A stretch of DNA of 64,000 nt from Fistulifera solaris. Its lineage: Eukaryota; Bacillariophyta; Bacillariophyceae; Naviculales; Stauroneidaceae. Of this stretch, positions 1-9,986 are shown piece after piece. The notes under the pieces are model-generated. The model saw nothing but the letters and a program-made list of their open reading frames with translations, ran no database searches and was not told the DNA's origin. Position 1 is the first letter of the stretch, and each line of letters starts with the position of its first letter. The stretch spans positions 978,001 through 1,042,000 of the forward strand of contig AP026135.1 in NCBI GenBank assembly GCA_030295235.1. Direction: 5' to 3'. Made by a program: the position numbers and the translations under genes.

Positions 1-2
1 CC

Positions 3-428
3 GAGCCCTGGCCGATTTTTATCGAAGACTTTCATGGACGAACACATGAAGTGATTCTGACTCCGGGTGATATACTATTCTACGAAAGTTCCAAATGCTT
101 TCACGGACGCCCTCGTAAATTCAATGGATCATGGTACAGCTCGATCTTCGTTCATTACTACCCATCGGATGGTTGGTTTGATCTCAATCATGAGCTAGAG
201 GCGCATTTTGCTGTTCCACCGCGATGGGCGGAGAGTCCCACCCATCGCACCTCCGAAAAGTTGCAAATGGTCGGAACCAGCATGATGGAGCCGAACTGCC
301 CGGACAATTGGTGCCGTACTCAGAATTCTATAAAATGGAGTGGTCCCGGAGAAGAAGGTTATTGGATCGATCCCCAATTTCAGAAACACGAGTTCAATCC
401 AGTCTTTGGGGATCATGATGAACTTTAG
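3..428 (+). CDS. 2-oxoglutarate/Fe(II) oxygenase-like protein, C-terminal part
   Basis: Partial gene cut by the left edge; the frame is open from base 3 to a TAG at 426-428. The visible 141 residues begin EPWPIFIEDF and contain PGDILFYESSKCFHGRP, which resembles the distal part of the double-stranded beta-helix of prolyl-4-hydroxylase-like 2OG oxygenases: a Pro-Gly-Asp turn, a hydrophobic strand and the distal iron-binding His in FHGRP. The next strand, YSSIFVHYYP, also fits. The proximal HxD would lie upstream of the window and cannot be checked. The tail is rich in Trp, Pro and Cys (NCPDNWCRTQ). Substrate unknown. A second, unrelated-looking 2OG oxygenase lies at 4550-5707. An internal GTG at 51 is not a start, because the coding frame continues upstream of it. 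Confidence 0.7.
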   Translation, partial: EPWPIFIEDFHGRTHEVILTPGDILFYESSKCFHGRPRKFNGSWYSSIFVHYYPSDGWFDLNHELEAHFAVPPRWAESPTHRTSEKLQMVGTSMMEPNCPDNWCRTQNSIKWSGPGEEGYWIDPQFQKHEFNPVFGDHDEL

Positions 429-606
429 GTAGACATAATTTATTCATAAGTGCATCATTCGTATCAATAGCCTTTAAGCAAGGACACGATTTGATGCAGA
501 CTAGCTGGTGTCATTCGGCTGGCTTTACTAGGAAAAGTCATGGGTTTGCCTTCCGCGGCATTTTGCCTTGCTGATAATTGTCTTCTATATTCACTATGAA
601 TCCATA

Positions 607-650
607 GTGTAAGCGACTTTTCTCCACGACTGCAATTCAGTCATGAATCA
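607..650 (+). repeat. dispersed repeat copy A, core TCATGAATCA
   Basis: Contains AGTGTAAGCGAC followed by CCACGACTGCAATTCAGTC and ATGAATCATTG. Related copies lie at 823-868 and 40864-40912. The 40.9 kb copy shares both the AGTGTAAGC head and the CAGTCATGAAT tail. Confidence 0.55.
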
Positions 651-822
651 TTGTGTTTCCGATCCAGACTGCTACCGAAGCTTCGTTCGTTTTCGTTGTA
701 AAATAAGCTTCGTTTGTCATTATCATGAAGAAAATTCCTTCCGAAGCATTTGCAGTGCACGTCACGATGCTTCATGTCGAAGAGCCCTGCGGGTCGAGGA
801 TATCCTTTTCACTACAAAGGCC

Positions 823-868
823 AAAGTGTTGTTCGAATTTCGCCACGACTTCATTTCAGTCATGAATC
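823..868 (+). repeat. dispersed repeat copy B, core TCATGAATCA
   Basis: Shares CCACGACT, ATTTCAGTCATGAATCA and the general layout with the copies at 607-650 and 40864-40912. Only a short stretch is alike, so this is a small motif-like repeat, not a full transposon. Confidence 0.5.
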
Positions 869-1267
869 AGGATCCTTCTAAAGCTAACAGCCATCAATTT
901 CTTCTGGCTCGTTAGATGTATTTCTCAATATTACAATGCAAATACCATCAGCATTACTTGCAATGTAGGCCTTATTTCTTTGCGACGACAATAATCCTTG
1001 TGGCTTATCGTCAATCATCGCGTTGGAATGGGGGCCGCCTTTCTCAGAAACGTCGCGAAAAATGGATCTCCTTCGATAGAGTCCACTAAAGAGTACTGAG
1101 GGCGCGCAGATCGAGCACCTTGAAAACGTTTTTGACCACAAACCACAACCGCAATGGATAATAAAGCAATCACGCAGCGGTTGATTTCGTTTTGAAAAGA
1201 GTGATTTCTTGAAGAAAACATTCATCTGCGTGGAAAGACGATAGGAACGGTCCACCAGAAGCAAACT

Positions 1268-2506
1268 ATGCAGCAGCAAAGTCTGGAGAAAGAGAGAGAA
1301 CTTCGACCGACCGAAGTCTCTCCCGTTCGGTCGGATCCCCTCATCGATTCTCTGATACAATTGGAAAGTGCTCTTCAGGTTGAAATGACACGGAGATCGG
1401 TAGAAGCTCTTTCTCTTAAATCTGTCGTTACTCTTGTGAAAAACAGTCTACCAGACAAGGGAGTGAGTGAGCAGATGTTGCACCGGTTTTTTTGTATTGC
1501 GTGCCCGCGTCTTTACCAAGTAGCGAAAGATACTCGGGGAGAATGGCAAGTGAACTCTGTCAAATGCGATGCAACTCGCGTCACAGTTCTGTTAGATCTT
1601 GCCAAGAAGCTTTCGGATACCGTAGATCCTGATCCTGTCATCCTCCAAGCACTGAGCGAAACGCAAGCATCGACGGTCGCAATGCCGCTTCCATTAAATA
1701 CAATTCGCAAAAAAAACACTTTTGGATTTGTTGCATCCTTCCCATATGCGAGTCGAAGGATCAACCGTCGAGGAGAGAGTCCGGGCAAGGGCTATGCTGA
1801 AAGAGGCGCAGAATCAACAATACAAGAGTGAAGAAAAGGGCAACGAAACGAAGGAAAAGGAAAAATGGTGTGTTCGGATTTCGGATGTTCTTCAAACATA
1901 TGCGAGTACCACGGTTCGTCGCCAAGCGAAATTTCATCCCACAGAGAAGTGCTGTATGACTTTGATGGACGCCGTAGCTCGTGTACAAGTCCAGGTGTCG
2001 TTATCGAAGCGTCAAATAGTTGATTACCTGTTGGAAATCGGTACCACTGTTCCTGAGTGGATCGTCATGGACATCAAGAGTAATGAGAACATATCCAAGA
2101 TGACGTCTGTTTGGTTGACTCCTTCTTTGTATGCAAGTGTCCGTCATAAGCTGACACGTGATGTTGCACCGGCGAAGCCTCTATTTGCACAATCGAAAAC
2201 ACTATTTCCTGCAATCAGTAAGGCTCGCCTAGAGACTGTTGCATCTGATAAACCAAGTCCTCCAAAATCACTACTCGAGAACAAACCCGTGGAGCAATCC
2301 ACCCAGTCGACTACTAAGCGCGCTTCACCCGAACTCACCAAACCTGTATCTCACAAAAACAGCGGACCACGCTGCGCATCAATTCCAATTTAATCTGGTC
2401 CGATGCCGATTATGACGGCGGAGAAGCGATACCGCTCACATCGTTTGATAGTCCGCGTGGATTGAAACGAATGTTCGATCAAATGAATGCGGGGCGAAGA
2501 ATCTAA
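1268..2506 (+). CDS. CDT1: DNA replication licensing factor CDT1-like
   Basis: Loads MCM helicase onto origins in G1 together with ORC and Cdc6; nuclear. An N-terminal winged-helix region (LIQLESALQVEMTRRS through MLHRFFCIACPRLYQVAKD) is followed by the CDT1 linker (VEERVRARAMLKEAQNQQ, matching the LLERIRAKEAQKQ type of stretch) and a C-terminal winged helix (ISDVLQTYASTTVRRQ to VPEWIVMDIKSNENISKM). Starts at ATG 1268. The reading needs three blocks: the first frame to about 1709, a second frame to about 2355, then the first frame again to TAA 2504-2506, ending SPRGLKRMFDQMNAGRRI. The switches coincide with A-runs at 1709-1716 (one base too many) and 2355-2359 (one too few). No intron fits either junction well, so sequence error is the simplest reading. 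Upstream gene is a 2OG oxygenase on the same strand. Confidence 0.72.
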
Positions 2507-2585
2507 GGTTAACAATTGTTTTTTACAATCCATAAAGAATACTCCGTACTACAATTACTTTAATGCGTTTTCATTCAGAGGTTTG

Positions 2586-3713
2586 CTATTGACTCGTTCT
2601 AATACGGGTGTCAATCAGCGACAAATGAGCCGCTTGAACAGCTCCGAGTATTTGCTCGTACGTCAAAAAAGTAAAAGCCGCTAATAACCAAAGAGAATTG
2701 AGACTATGTTTGAAAAAGGGAAGTCGAGCGAAAAGAAGGTTGCAGTGCAACCTAAAAAACGTACCTGTGAGCACCGTCTGCAGCATTTTGGCTCGCATCC
2801 CCACATACCATCCGGGTAAACCTTCTTTCTTGTACAATTGAATGAAACAATCCATGAGACTGCTGTATTTTTGTCGGTGCAATCGCATCACGGCCTGCGT
2901 CAACTGCAAGGGATAAGTCAGAATAGTCGCAACGGCCTTGGACACGGCGCCTGTCCAAAAGGCGCGCCATGGTCTTTGATGGGAAAGGCGCAAATGATCG
3001 TAAATAAAGAATTGAATGACTGGATTGGAGACCAACAATATCGACGATCCTGTTCCGGCCCAAAGCGGCTCCCACCCTTCCTCTTTGTAAATATTCCGTA
3101 GTTCCGTCCATAGTTGCTTGGTATCGTCGCGCGAAGTCATGATCCGTAAATTGGTGACCCACAGTGGATTTGTCACCAGCACGTTGCAGGTTCCGGCACA
3201 AAACAAAGACAATAACAAGCGCGCATTGCTCGATTCGGCTCTCCAAAATTGCTTCATCCATTGCGTGACGTAAAAGAAAACAAAATTGGATACGGCCAAA
3301 GTCGACACAATGGGACCCACCCCTCGGTATAGCTCATTTCTTAACCTCAGTTCGTTCAAACAATGTAGCAATTCGCCTTGTTTCATCGTGGAGGGCTTTT
3401 CTACTCCAGTCAATGCCGATGGAGAAGACGACTCACTGCTCACAGGTTGTTCTTCTGTCATGACGTAATTCCACGTTCCTCCTTCTCCCTCGAGAGTCGT
3501 ACTGAAAGCGTTATCGTCTTGCATCGATACTTCGCCCGACTTTTCCAGGGATTTTTCTTTGGATGGCAATGGCTCGTGACCGCCGGCTCTGTACTGCAAT
3601 TCGATTTTCGCTCGTTCGAGAGGATACAACAGCAAAAGCGCCGAAGCACTTCCCAACGACCCGCCGATCGCGTGCACAAAAGCAGGCATGGCGGCAGTAT
3701 CGATTTGTACCAT
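2586..3713 (-). CDS. Mitochondrial carrier family protein (peroxisomal adenine-nucleotide carrier type)
   Basis: Six-helix membrane carrier of the SLC25 family. Carrier signature motifs are visible in the repeats: YPLERAKIELQYR near the N terminus, TNPLWVTNLRIMTS in the middle and TYPLQLTQAVMRLHRQK in the third repeat, with EEGWEPLWAGTGSSI and KEGLPGWYVGMRAKML following. The PLERAKIE and NPLWVTNLRI forms suit the PMP34/PXN peroxisomal ATP or NAD/CoA carriers, but substrate is not settled. An acidic loop sits between helices 1 and 2. Starts at ATG 3713. An 84-bp intron is inferred at 2681-2764 (GTACGT donor, TTATTAG acceptor), joining QTVLT to AAFTFLTYEQI as in relatives. The intron is in frame and stop-free, so an unspliced frame also reads through. 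Spliced length is 347 residues. Confidence 0.82.
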   Translation of the reverse strand: MVQIDTAAMPAFVHAIGGSLGSASALLLLYPLERAKIELQYRAGGHEPLPSKEKSLEKSGEVSMQDDNAFSTTLEGEGGTWNYVMTEEQPVSSESSSPSALTGVEKPSTMKQGELLHCLNELRLRNELYRGVGPIVSTLAVSNFVFFYVTQWMKQFWRAESSNARLLLSLFCAGTCNVLVTNPLWVTNLRIMTSRDDTKQLWTELRNIYKEEGWEPLWAGTGSSILLVSNPVIQFFIYDHLRLSHQRPWRAFWTGAVSKAVATILTYPLQLTQAVMRLHRQKYSSLMDCFIQLYKKEGLPGWYVGMRAKMLQTVLTGTFFRLHCNLLFARLPFFKHSLNSLWLLAAFTFLTYEQILGAVQAAHLSLIDTRIRTSQ

Positions 3714-4549
3714 GATAGTTGTAACTATCGGTGAATACAATGTAGTCCGTAATGAAAATGATCTGCAATGACAACAAGGTGACGAGCGATAATAGCGAGG
3801 GGCGCGGCCTCGAAGGAAAAAGGGCGTACCGGTACCCGGATATTGCGTATTCCCTCTTCATCATTACTTTTCAAGCAGACTTTGCACCAATTTAGCTTTG
3901 ACGCTTACCACCAAGTATAATGTATTCCCAAACAATGATCGACGTCGATTTAGAGCTCAAAAAGTAGAAAAGAGGAAACATGCAATGCTTCGAAAGTCTA
4001 CGTGAATTTTACGTAGCTGCCGTGGGAATTTTATCGATGTTGCTAATCAAAAAGCTTGTGTTCTTTGATCTCGCTCGTATTCGGGTCTATGGTTACCTAC
4101 GCCATTTTTCTCATTCTAGCACACGAAAACGCGCCCCCACAATTACTCTGCGGATTATGACTACAATCAAATCGTAGAAAGGGCGAAATGATGCAATGCC
4201 AGAATTTCTGGACCACCCCAGATTTTCTGTATGAATGAAATGCAACTGGTCCAGATATTCTGGACCACCCCAGATTTTCTGTATGAATGAAATGCAACTG
4301 GTCCAGAATTTCTGGACCACCCCAGATTTTCTGTATGAATGAAATGCAACTGGTCCAGAATTTCTGGACCACCCCAGATTTTCTGTATGAATGAAATGCA
4401 ACTGGTCTAGAATTTCTGGACCACCCCAGATTTTCTGTATGATCTCATTCTTGTTCCTGCTACTCTGCTAAAAAGCTGAATTATTGCTTGCGCTAGTCTA
4501 CCTTTCATATTCATTTCGAAACCCTTTGGGACGACTACTGAATGTAACA
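3714..4549. other. intergenic region containing a 52-bp tandem repeat array
   Basis: Divergent space between the carrier (minus) and the 2OG oxygenase (plus). Apart from the array at 4199-4441 no feature is supported. Three overlapping minus-strand open frames here are simply the repeat read in different frames. Confidence 0.65.
4199..4441. repeat. 52-bp direct tandem repeat, about 4.7 copies
   Basis: TGGACCACCCCAGATTTTCT begins at 4209, 4261, 4313, 4365 and 4417, a constant 52-bp period. Copies are nearly identical. Variation sits mostly at the unit junction, which reads CCAGAATTTCTGG, CCAGATATTCTGG or TCTAGAATTTCTGGA; the CCAGA/TCTGG inverted symmetry is kept in most copies. 52 is not a multiple of 3, so the array is not coding. 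It ends about 108 bp before the ATG of the next gene. Confidence 0.95.
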
Positions 4550-5707
4550 ATGATATCTTATCAACTTACCCAACTCATGTTGTTCTGGGGTATAGCACCG
4601 GTCGTGGGACTTTCCAGCTCAACGACCACCAACACGTGTCCTAATTCTTCTTTAACTCATTTGAATGTTTCGCTGCTCCGCGAGCGCATTGCCGCGGGTC
4701 GCGTCTATCAACAACCAAATTTCTTTTCCAAACAACAAATTGATGATATATTAGCAGAAATATATCTATTGAAGCAAGATGGTGTGTTTGCTCCTTCGGG
4801 TTTGTCCAATACCGCCCGTGGCTCGCAGCAGGCATTCGGCAGTCAAGATCGAAGTGTCTGCGTAGTGCCGTGGTGGAGCGAGATGTTGCTGCAAAACAAC
4901 CATACGGTGAGTCCAGTTTCCATGCTACTTCAGCAACTAAGATTGCAGTTGGCAGATGTTCTGGATCGACCCACCATGAGTGACCCAACCTTGGCGCACG
5001 AATGTTATTATTCTTGGTCGGGGAAGGGATCGTTCTTGCCGCGACACATGGATGAAAGACACGAAGAACTCAAGGGACCCAAAGGATGGTTGTTACCAAG
5101 TCGGAGATCTTTGTCATGGTTGGTTTATCTTTCGGATGAGAACTGGACTTTGGAACAAAATGGAGGTGCCTTGCGATCCTTTCCACAACAGACGCCACCC
5201 AAACAGTCTCCGCAACATGATGGCAATTTACAAGTGGGCTGGCTGTTGCGACAACAAAAAGCCGTCTATTTGAACAGTTGGTACCTTCTTTCAGGATTCA
5301 ATGAACCGCATTGCATTTTATACACTGTAAATAAAGGAAATGAAAAACGCTATCTGACCAGACCCTGGTTGGCCGAGCTGCTGCAAGGAACATCCGTGGC
5401 AGAATTTCTAGGTCGCATGAGGGATCAAGATTCCTCAGGATTACAAACGACAACACTGTTTTTAGATCCAGAGGATGCACGAGACTTCGCGTTGCTGGAA
5501 AATCGATCAGCGTGGGATCGCGGAGAGCTGCCGGAAGGTTCTGTCGTCGAAGACATTTGCCCGACGCGAAATTTGTTAGTAGTCTTTGATTCGGTGATGT
5601 TGCCGCATCAAGTAGAAGTAATTAAGGAAGGGAATCGAATTGCGCTTGCGGGTTGGTTCCACGAACAAACACAGGAGTTTCCTGTCGACTTATTTGCACA
5701 AACATAA
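4550..5707 (+). CDS. 2-oxoglutarate/Fe(II)-dependent oxygenase with N-terminal signal-like segment
   Basis: 385 residues from ATG 4550; the frame upstream has no ATG. The N terminus (MISYQLTQLMLFWGIAPVVG) looks like a signal peptide or anchor, so a secretory-pathway or plastid location is possible. The catalytic core shows the HxD iron ligands in FLPRHMDERHEE (His166, Asp168), then SLSWLVYLSDENWTLEQNGG and the distal block LPHQVEVIKEGNRIALAGW with a His and a 2OG-binding-type Arg. This order matches prolyl-4-hydroxylase-like and 2OG-Fe(II)_4 proteins. A long insertion (about residues 240-330, with LQGTSVAEFLGRMRDQD and LFLDPEDARDFALLENR) separates strands. Substrate unknown. The 52-bp repeat array sits immediately upstream, in the likely promoter. 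Confidence 0.8.
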   Translation: MISYQLTQLMLFWGIAPVVGLSSSTTTNTCPNSSLTHLNVSLLRERIAAGRVYQQPNFFSKQQIDDILAEIYLLKQDGVFAPSGLSNTARGSQQAFGSQDRSVCVVPWWSEMLLQNNHTVSPVSMLLQQLRLQLADVLDRPTMSDPTLAHECYYSWSGKGSFLPRHMDERHEELKGPKGWLLPSRRSLSWLVYLSDENWTLEQNGGALRSFPQQTPPKQSPQHDGNLQVGWLLRQQKAVYLNSWYLLSGFNEPHCILYTVNKGNEKRYLTRPWLAELLQGTSVAEFLGRMRDQDSSGLQTTTLFLDPEDARDFALLENRSAWDRGELPEGSVVEDICPTRNLLVVFDSVMLPHQVEVIKEGNRIALAGWFHEQTQEFPVDLFAQT

Positions 5708-5820
5708 CAGTTATTATTATTCCTTACACAATATTTTTAATAGCGATGAAAATTGCCGCAGAATGAAGATGTCGAGTTTCATTAAAGGTTACACAACGAA
5801 AGACGATCCTGCTCTCATTT

Positions 5821-8437
5821 TCAAACCGCGCACCGTGTTATGCTTTCTTCCATTTTCTTCAAGCGTTGTGTAAGGTTTTCGACCTCGGATCTTAGGGACG
5901 CATTTCGGTCTCTTAACACTTGTGCGGACTTGGATGAAGACTTGTCTGTAAGAATTGAGTCAAGCCGTTCATGCAGCGACCTTCTCTCCTTCTGAATTTC
6001 TCGAATCTTATCCCGAAGCCTTGTGTTTTCTTGTTTCAAAGGATCGACATCTGTCACCGGACTCTGGATACTTCGTTTTATTGCTTGCAATTCATCTTCG
6101 AGCTCATTGATACGATCTCTTTGCACTAAGACTGCTTCCTCTTCGCGTATCTTCTCCTCGAGTTTCATTTTGAGCGAATCGATTTCATGCTGCTGGGCTG
6201 AAGCACGGGCAGATGTTTCCATCAGTTGCTCTTTCAACGCTTCTATTTCATTCTTGGAAGAAATAGAAATGCCGTTTACTTGGTAAGATAATTCGACACG
6301 CTCAACTTCTAGACGTTGAACATCTAATTTCTGAGCCTCCATCGTCTTTTGAAGCTCACAGATCTGCTTTTCTTTCTCCTCTAACTCCGCTTCGGCTGAC
6401 GACTCGATGACTTCTATCTCGCATTCCAATTCTCGAATTCGGCTTGATGTTTGAACCTCAATTTGTGCCTTTTTCCACCGAAAGCTCCGAAACGAGCTTT
6501 CTGAGTTCCCTTGTTTGCGTTACGTCGCTACTCGATGATGTGGCAAGAGCTTGTTTCAGGTCTGTAATTAAATTTTCCAGCTGATCGATTTTTGTTATCG
6601 CATCATGTAACTCGGGCTGCATGGTTTTGACCTGTTCTCGGAGTCTAATGAGTTCCTCCTCGTTATCTTCATTCCTTTGAAGCCGCGTATGCTGTGTAGC
6701 AAGATGCCCCCTAAGCTGCTCAATTTCTTTCTTTGCGTCCGCGTTACGTTTATCGGATTCCTGTATAACCTGAAACAGTTTATTGTTCAATCCATCACGT
6801 TCGTGCTCTAAATCTCTGACCCGCAACCGCAACTGAGATGCTTCTAGCTTCAGATTCTCATGCTGTTCGGACTTTGTGCGCTCGGTTTGACTAATCAATG
6901 GCTTTGCAACTTCGAGATCCTTGCATCTCGATTGCAGGTTTTCAATCTCATTCACGAGCTCTTGTGCCTTTTGCCTGTGGTCAGCTCGTGTCGACAATAG
7001 CTCGTCTGTGATCTCTTCCAGTTCGCGTCGCAGGTCATCGACCTGTTTAGTTTCGCCTCCTAATTGCTGCTGTAAATCGAAGACCGATTGTTTTTGTGCT
7101 ATCAACTCCTGCTCCAAGTCCGAAATGTTGCAATGAATTGGAAGCTGATCGGATGGAATCTTGAACGTTTTTCGTGTGTCATCTTCGCACTGATGGTCAT
7201 TCTCTAAGCCGATATTAGTTGGAGACTTTGGAGCAACGATTCGTCGCTCGAATGATGCAACAAGCCCGGATATGGCTCCTTTTCCTTTAGGGGTTGTTGA
7301 CCTTGGAGGTGAGAGACCATTTCTTCGTAACGCTTTGTTCTCATTTTGAAGCAGCTTCAGTTCTTCTCCATGGTTTTTCACGTTTTGAGTGAGCTTGTTT
7401 TTTTCAAAAGAGTTGTCGCGTTGTTCTTGATTGCTTTCTTTGTTCAGTTTTCGGAGCTCTTTGTTTGCTTGTCTTTCGTCTGACAGCGAACGGTGTAACT
7501 GCTCGATCTTTTGATCTCGTTCCGCTAACAATCGCTGAAGTCGTTCTTCCAATTGCGCGACGGCATCTTCCAGTTGTTGGCGCTCATCTGATGATAATTC
7601 TGACTTTCCATCTCTTGTTTCGTTCACGCTTACCGATCCACTCTTTTGCAGTTGTTTTCGGAGGTCGCTTACTTCATTGAGGAGCATATCCTTGTGCTCT
7701 TCAACTTTCGTAAGGTTGCCGTTCAGTACTGTAAGCTCCTCGTCCTTCCTCTTAAGATCTCTTTGTAACTCGTCCATTGTTTGTTTTTGATGTGTCACTT
7801 GCTGTTCTGATCTTTCTAACTTTGATTTCAATACAGCTAGCTGGCCGGATGGTTGCTCTTTCCGGCGATCCGATCTAAGTTGAGTGAGCTCATGTTGCAA
7901 TGACTCCTTTTCTACCACGGTTTCAACAAGCTTTTCGTGCAAAGCATCCATTTCACGTCGAATCTCCATTACTTCGATGTCTGCTTGAACTATGTTTTGT
8001 TGCATCTTTTCCAGTTCCAAAGCGTGCTGTTTGCATTCTTCCTCCAGTAGCTCCATGTAATCTTTGGATTTATCCTGATCCTCCAGCTCGGCAATTTTTG
8101 CGTGCAATTCATGATTCTTGTCCTCGCTTTCTTTCAGTTTGATTCGAAGTGCTTCCAGTGCAGCGCCATTCTCGGCTGCCATACTCGCAATTTGGTTCAT
8201 GAAATGCTTCTCTTGGTCGGCTTTCTCTTGCTCAATCCGATACAACTCTTTGCGCATGATACTTGCTGCCGCATCAATGTCGAAAACACTGGACACAGTA
8301 CTTCGACTGTCGTCTTCGAGTTCTTTCAACTTGTTTCGTAGCATTGATATTTCGTTCAAAAGAGTGCTGGTCGAATAGGCCATTGGTTTCGCTGGTTCTA
8401 TGGCGATTGTCGGCACATCTTCACGCTGTTCACTCAT
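5821..8437 (-). CDS. Long coiled-coil protein
   Basis: About 870 residues, almost entirely heptad-patterned and rich in Glu, Lys, Gln and Leu, for example EISMLRNKLKELEDDS near the start and LRDRNASLRSEVENLTQRLK near the end. A short basic, Ser/Pro-rich break lies near the middle (NGLSPPRSTTPKGKGAISG). Starts at ATG 8437. The reading frame breaks near 6470-6474 (five T on the plus strand). With one base fewer the heptads continue as SVEKAQIEVQTSSRIRELE, so this is one protein and not two. No catalytic domain is seen. Golgin, centrosomal or cytoskeletal tether are all possible and the sequence does not decide between them. Divergent from the Sld5 gene. Confidence 0.75.
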
Positions 8438-8952
8438 TGTTGCGTCTGAGGTATCGGAATATTGAAATTGATTGACTTTGAAGCAGCGAACTCAAGGCAA
8501 ACTCTTCCGCACCTAGTTCTCTCACAAAGTCGAAGTTTGTTGTCGATGATGTGATCGAAAAGGTGATCGGCACCAAGTGTCCGACGCGGTTAAGCGGCAA
8601 ATTTCTGCCATTCTACCAGGCTTTACAGTTATACATCGTCGTATGTTTCATTAAACTGTCTACTATCAATCAATTTGGTCAAGCTCTAAATAAATAATCA
8701 AGACTTATTAGTTGGAACCTGTTTGTTTCTTACACGTTTGTTATCAACCGCTACTGAAAACCTAAGGTACAGTTTACAGTCACTGATGAACTCGCCCTGC
8801 GCCGCGCATGTGTAAGATGAAAGTGTCCGCGCGCCATTTCTTGATGTCCTTACGGTATCAGCACGCCATTGATGTTTCTCGCTTCGCCCTCCGGACTCCG
8901 CACAAAGCGCGGTGCCGCATTTTTGTTCAACACAACCAACCGGCAATTCACC
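8438..8952. other. divergent intergenic region
   Basis: Shared upstream space of the coiled-coil gene (minus) and the Sld5 gene (plus). I see no repeat, RNA gene or open frame that can be supported. Confidence 0.5.
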
Positions 8953-9765
8953 ATGGCTGACCTTTACAATCTCCTCGATCAGCTCGATCATGACGAACAG
9001 GAGGAAGAAATTATTCAAGAGGAACAAGAATGGGAAGCGCCTGTCGAAACCGCGGTGCTTCCTGCGGATTTAATTGATGCACAGAAGAGGCAACTCGCTG
9101 ACAATGACACAAATGAGGACGCAAAAGAAGTCCTCGAGGAAGATTCTCCCTACTTACGTTTACGGAATGTTTGGTCGCAAGAAGTCAATGCACCCGAGCT
9201 TCTTCCTTTTGATGAGGATGTATTTCAATCGATCATTGAGTTGATCGAAGATTGGGAACAAGCTGTCGACCAATGCGAGGACAACCCTGTTTCAGCATTG
9301 ATGGCTAGTATAACGAGCGTGCAAATCGAACGAGCCAAGTATGTTCTTTGCGACTGGCTAGCAACGCGCCTCAGAAAAATGGAGGAGTACCCTTTTATAT
9401 TCGCGACTACAAGGCTGATTGCCTGAGTCAAACGGAGGTACGATACAAGAACTATTCTTACTTTATTCTACTCCCTTCGCCCGATCGCTCATATCTCTTG
9501 GTTGCAGCTATCTCACATTCAAGCATACTGTAATTTAGTGCAGAAACATTTGAGTCGAACCGTTCTAGACCATTTTCCTCAGGAAGCATGGAAAGAACTT
9601 CCGGTCGAAGAGCCTAACTTCGATTATACGTACGTCTTTGTCAAATGCCTGGCACCGACAACTATTGATAAGGATCCACTGGAACGAGGAGATTCGCTGA
9701 TTATTCACTATAGCAAAATCAGAGACTCGCTTCGGGATGGAGATTTACAGATACTTGCATCTTGA
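8953..9765 (+). CDS. SLD5: GINS complex subunit Sld5
   Basis: GINS joins MCM2-7 and Cdc45 in the replicative CMG helicase. The N-terminal alpha domain shows LRNVWSQEVNAPELLPFDED and IERAKYVLCDWLATRLRKME, typical of Sld5 (GINS4). The C-terminal beta domain is EPNFDYTYVFVKCLAP to SLIIHYSKIRDSLRDGDLQIL. Starts at ATG 8953 (context CACCATGG). A 70-bp intron at 9438-9507 (GTACGA donor, GGTTGCAG acceptor) joins SQTE to LSHIQAYCNLVQ in phase 0. The first exon needs one more base in the CCC/TTTT run at 9388-9396 to read EEYPFYIRDYKADCLSQTE; without it the frame stops at 9424. Together with the CDT1-like gene 6.5 kb upstream this gives two replication-initiation genes in 10 kb. Confidence 0.85.
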
Positions 9766-9986
9766 GGTTCTTCGACAATGATAGGAAGCGATGCATAAAT
9801 CTTACAAAAGAAAATTATCCCAGAATTTATCAGTCAGTACATTTGCCTTTCTAGTAATCGCTAGCAATCGTATACTACAACCAGCAATTTGTTGCTTTAG
9901 GTTACGTGTTAAGACATGACGATGAACCCCAGTAACTATCTTCTTTAGGCTGATGTTGCTTCACTCGCTGGGTGCGCGCAACTGAC

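Larger units (their letters stand above)
429..1267. other. intergenic region with two copies of a short dispersed repeat
   Basis: No convincing gene. It holds the 3' flank of the 2OG oxygenase and the promoter side of the CDT1-like gene. Two related stretches about 225 bp apart share a core ending in CAGTCATGAATCA (listed separately). The ATG frame at 643-915 runs through these repeats and has no recognisable protein features. Confidence 0.6.

Noticed and set aside
643-915. 90-residue ATG frame
   Set aside because: Runs through two short dispersed repeats, no domain, codon pattern not distinct from background.
2218-2362. 145-bp intron (AGTAAGG donor, AAAACAG acceptor) in the CDT1-like gene
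   Set aside because: Splice would leave the wrong phase and run into a TGA; an A-run indel at 2355-2359 gives the correct C terminus instead.
4097-4401. Three overlapping minus-strand open frames with repeated MHFIHTENLGWSR segments
   Set aside because: They are the 52-bp array read in three frames; 52 is not divisible by 3, and no flanking coding signal exists.
4199-4441. CRISPR-like array
   Set aside because: Direct tandem repeat without unique spacers, in nuclear DNA of a eukaryote with introns.
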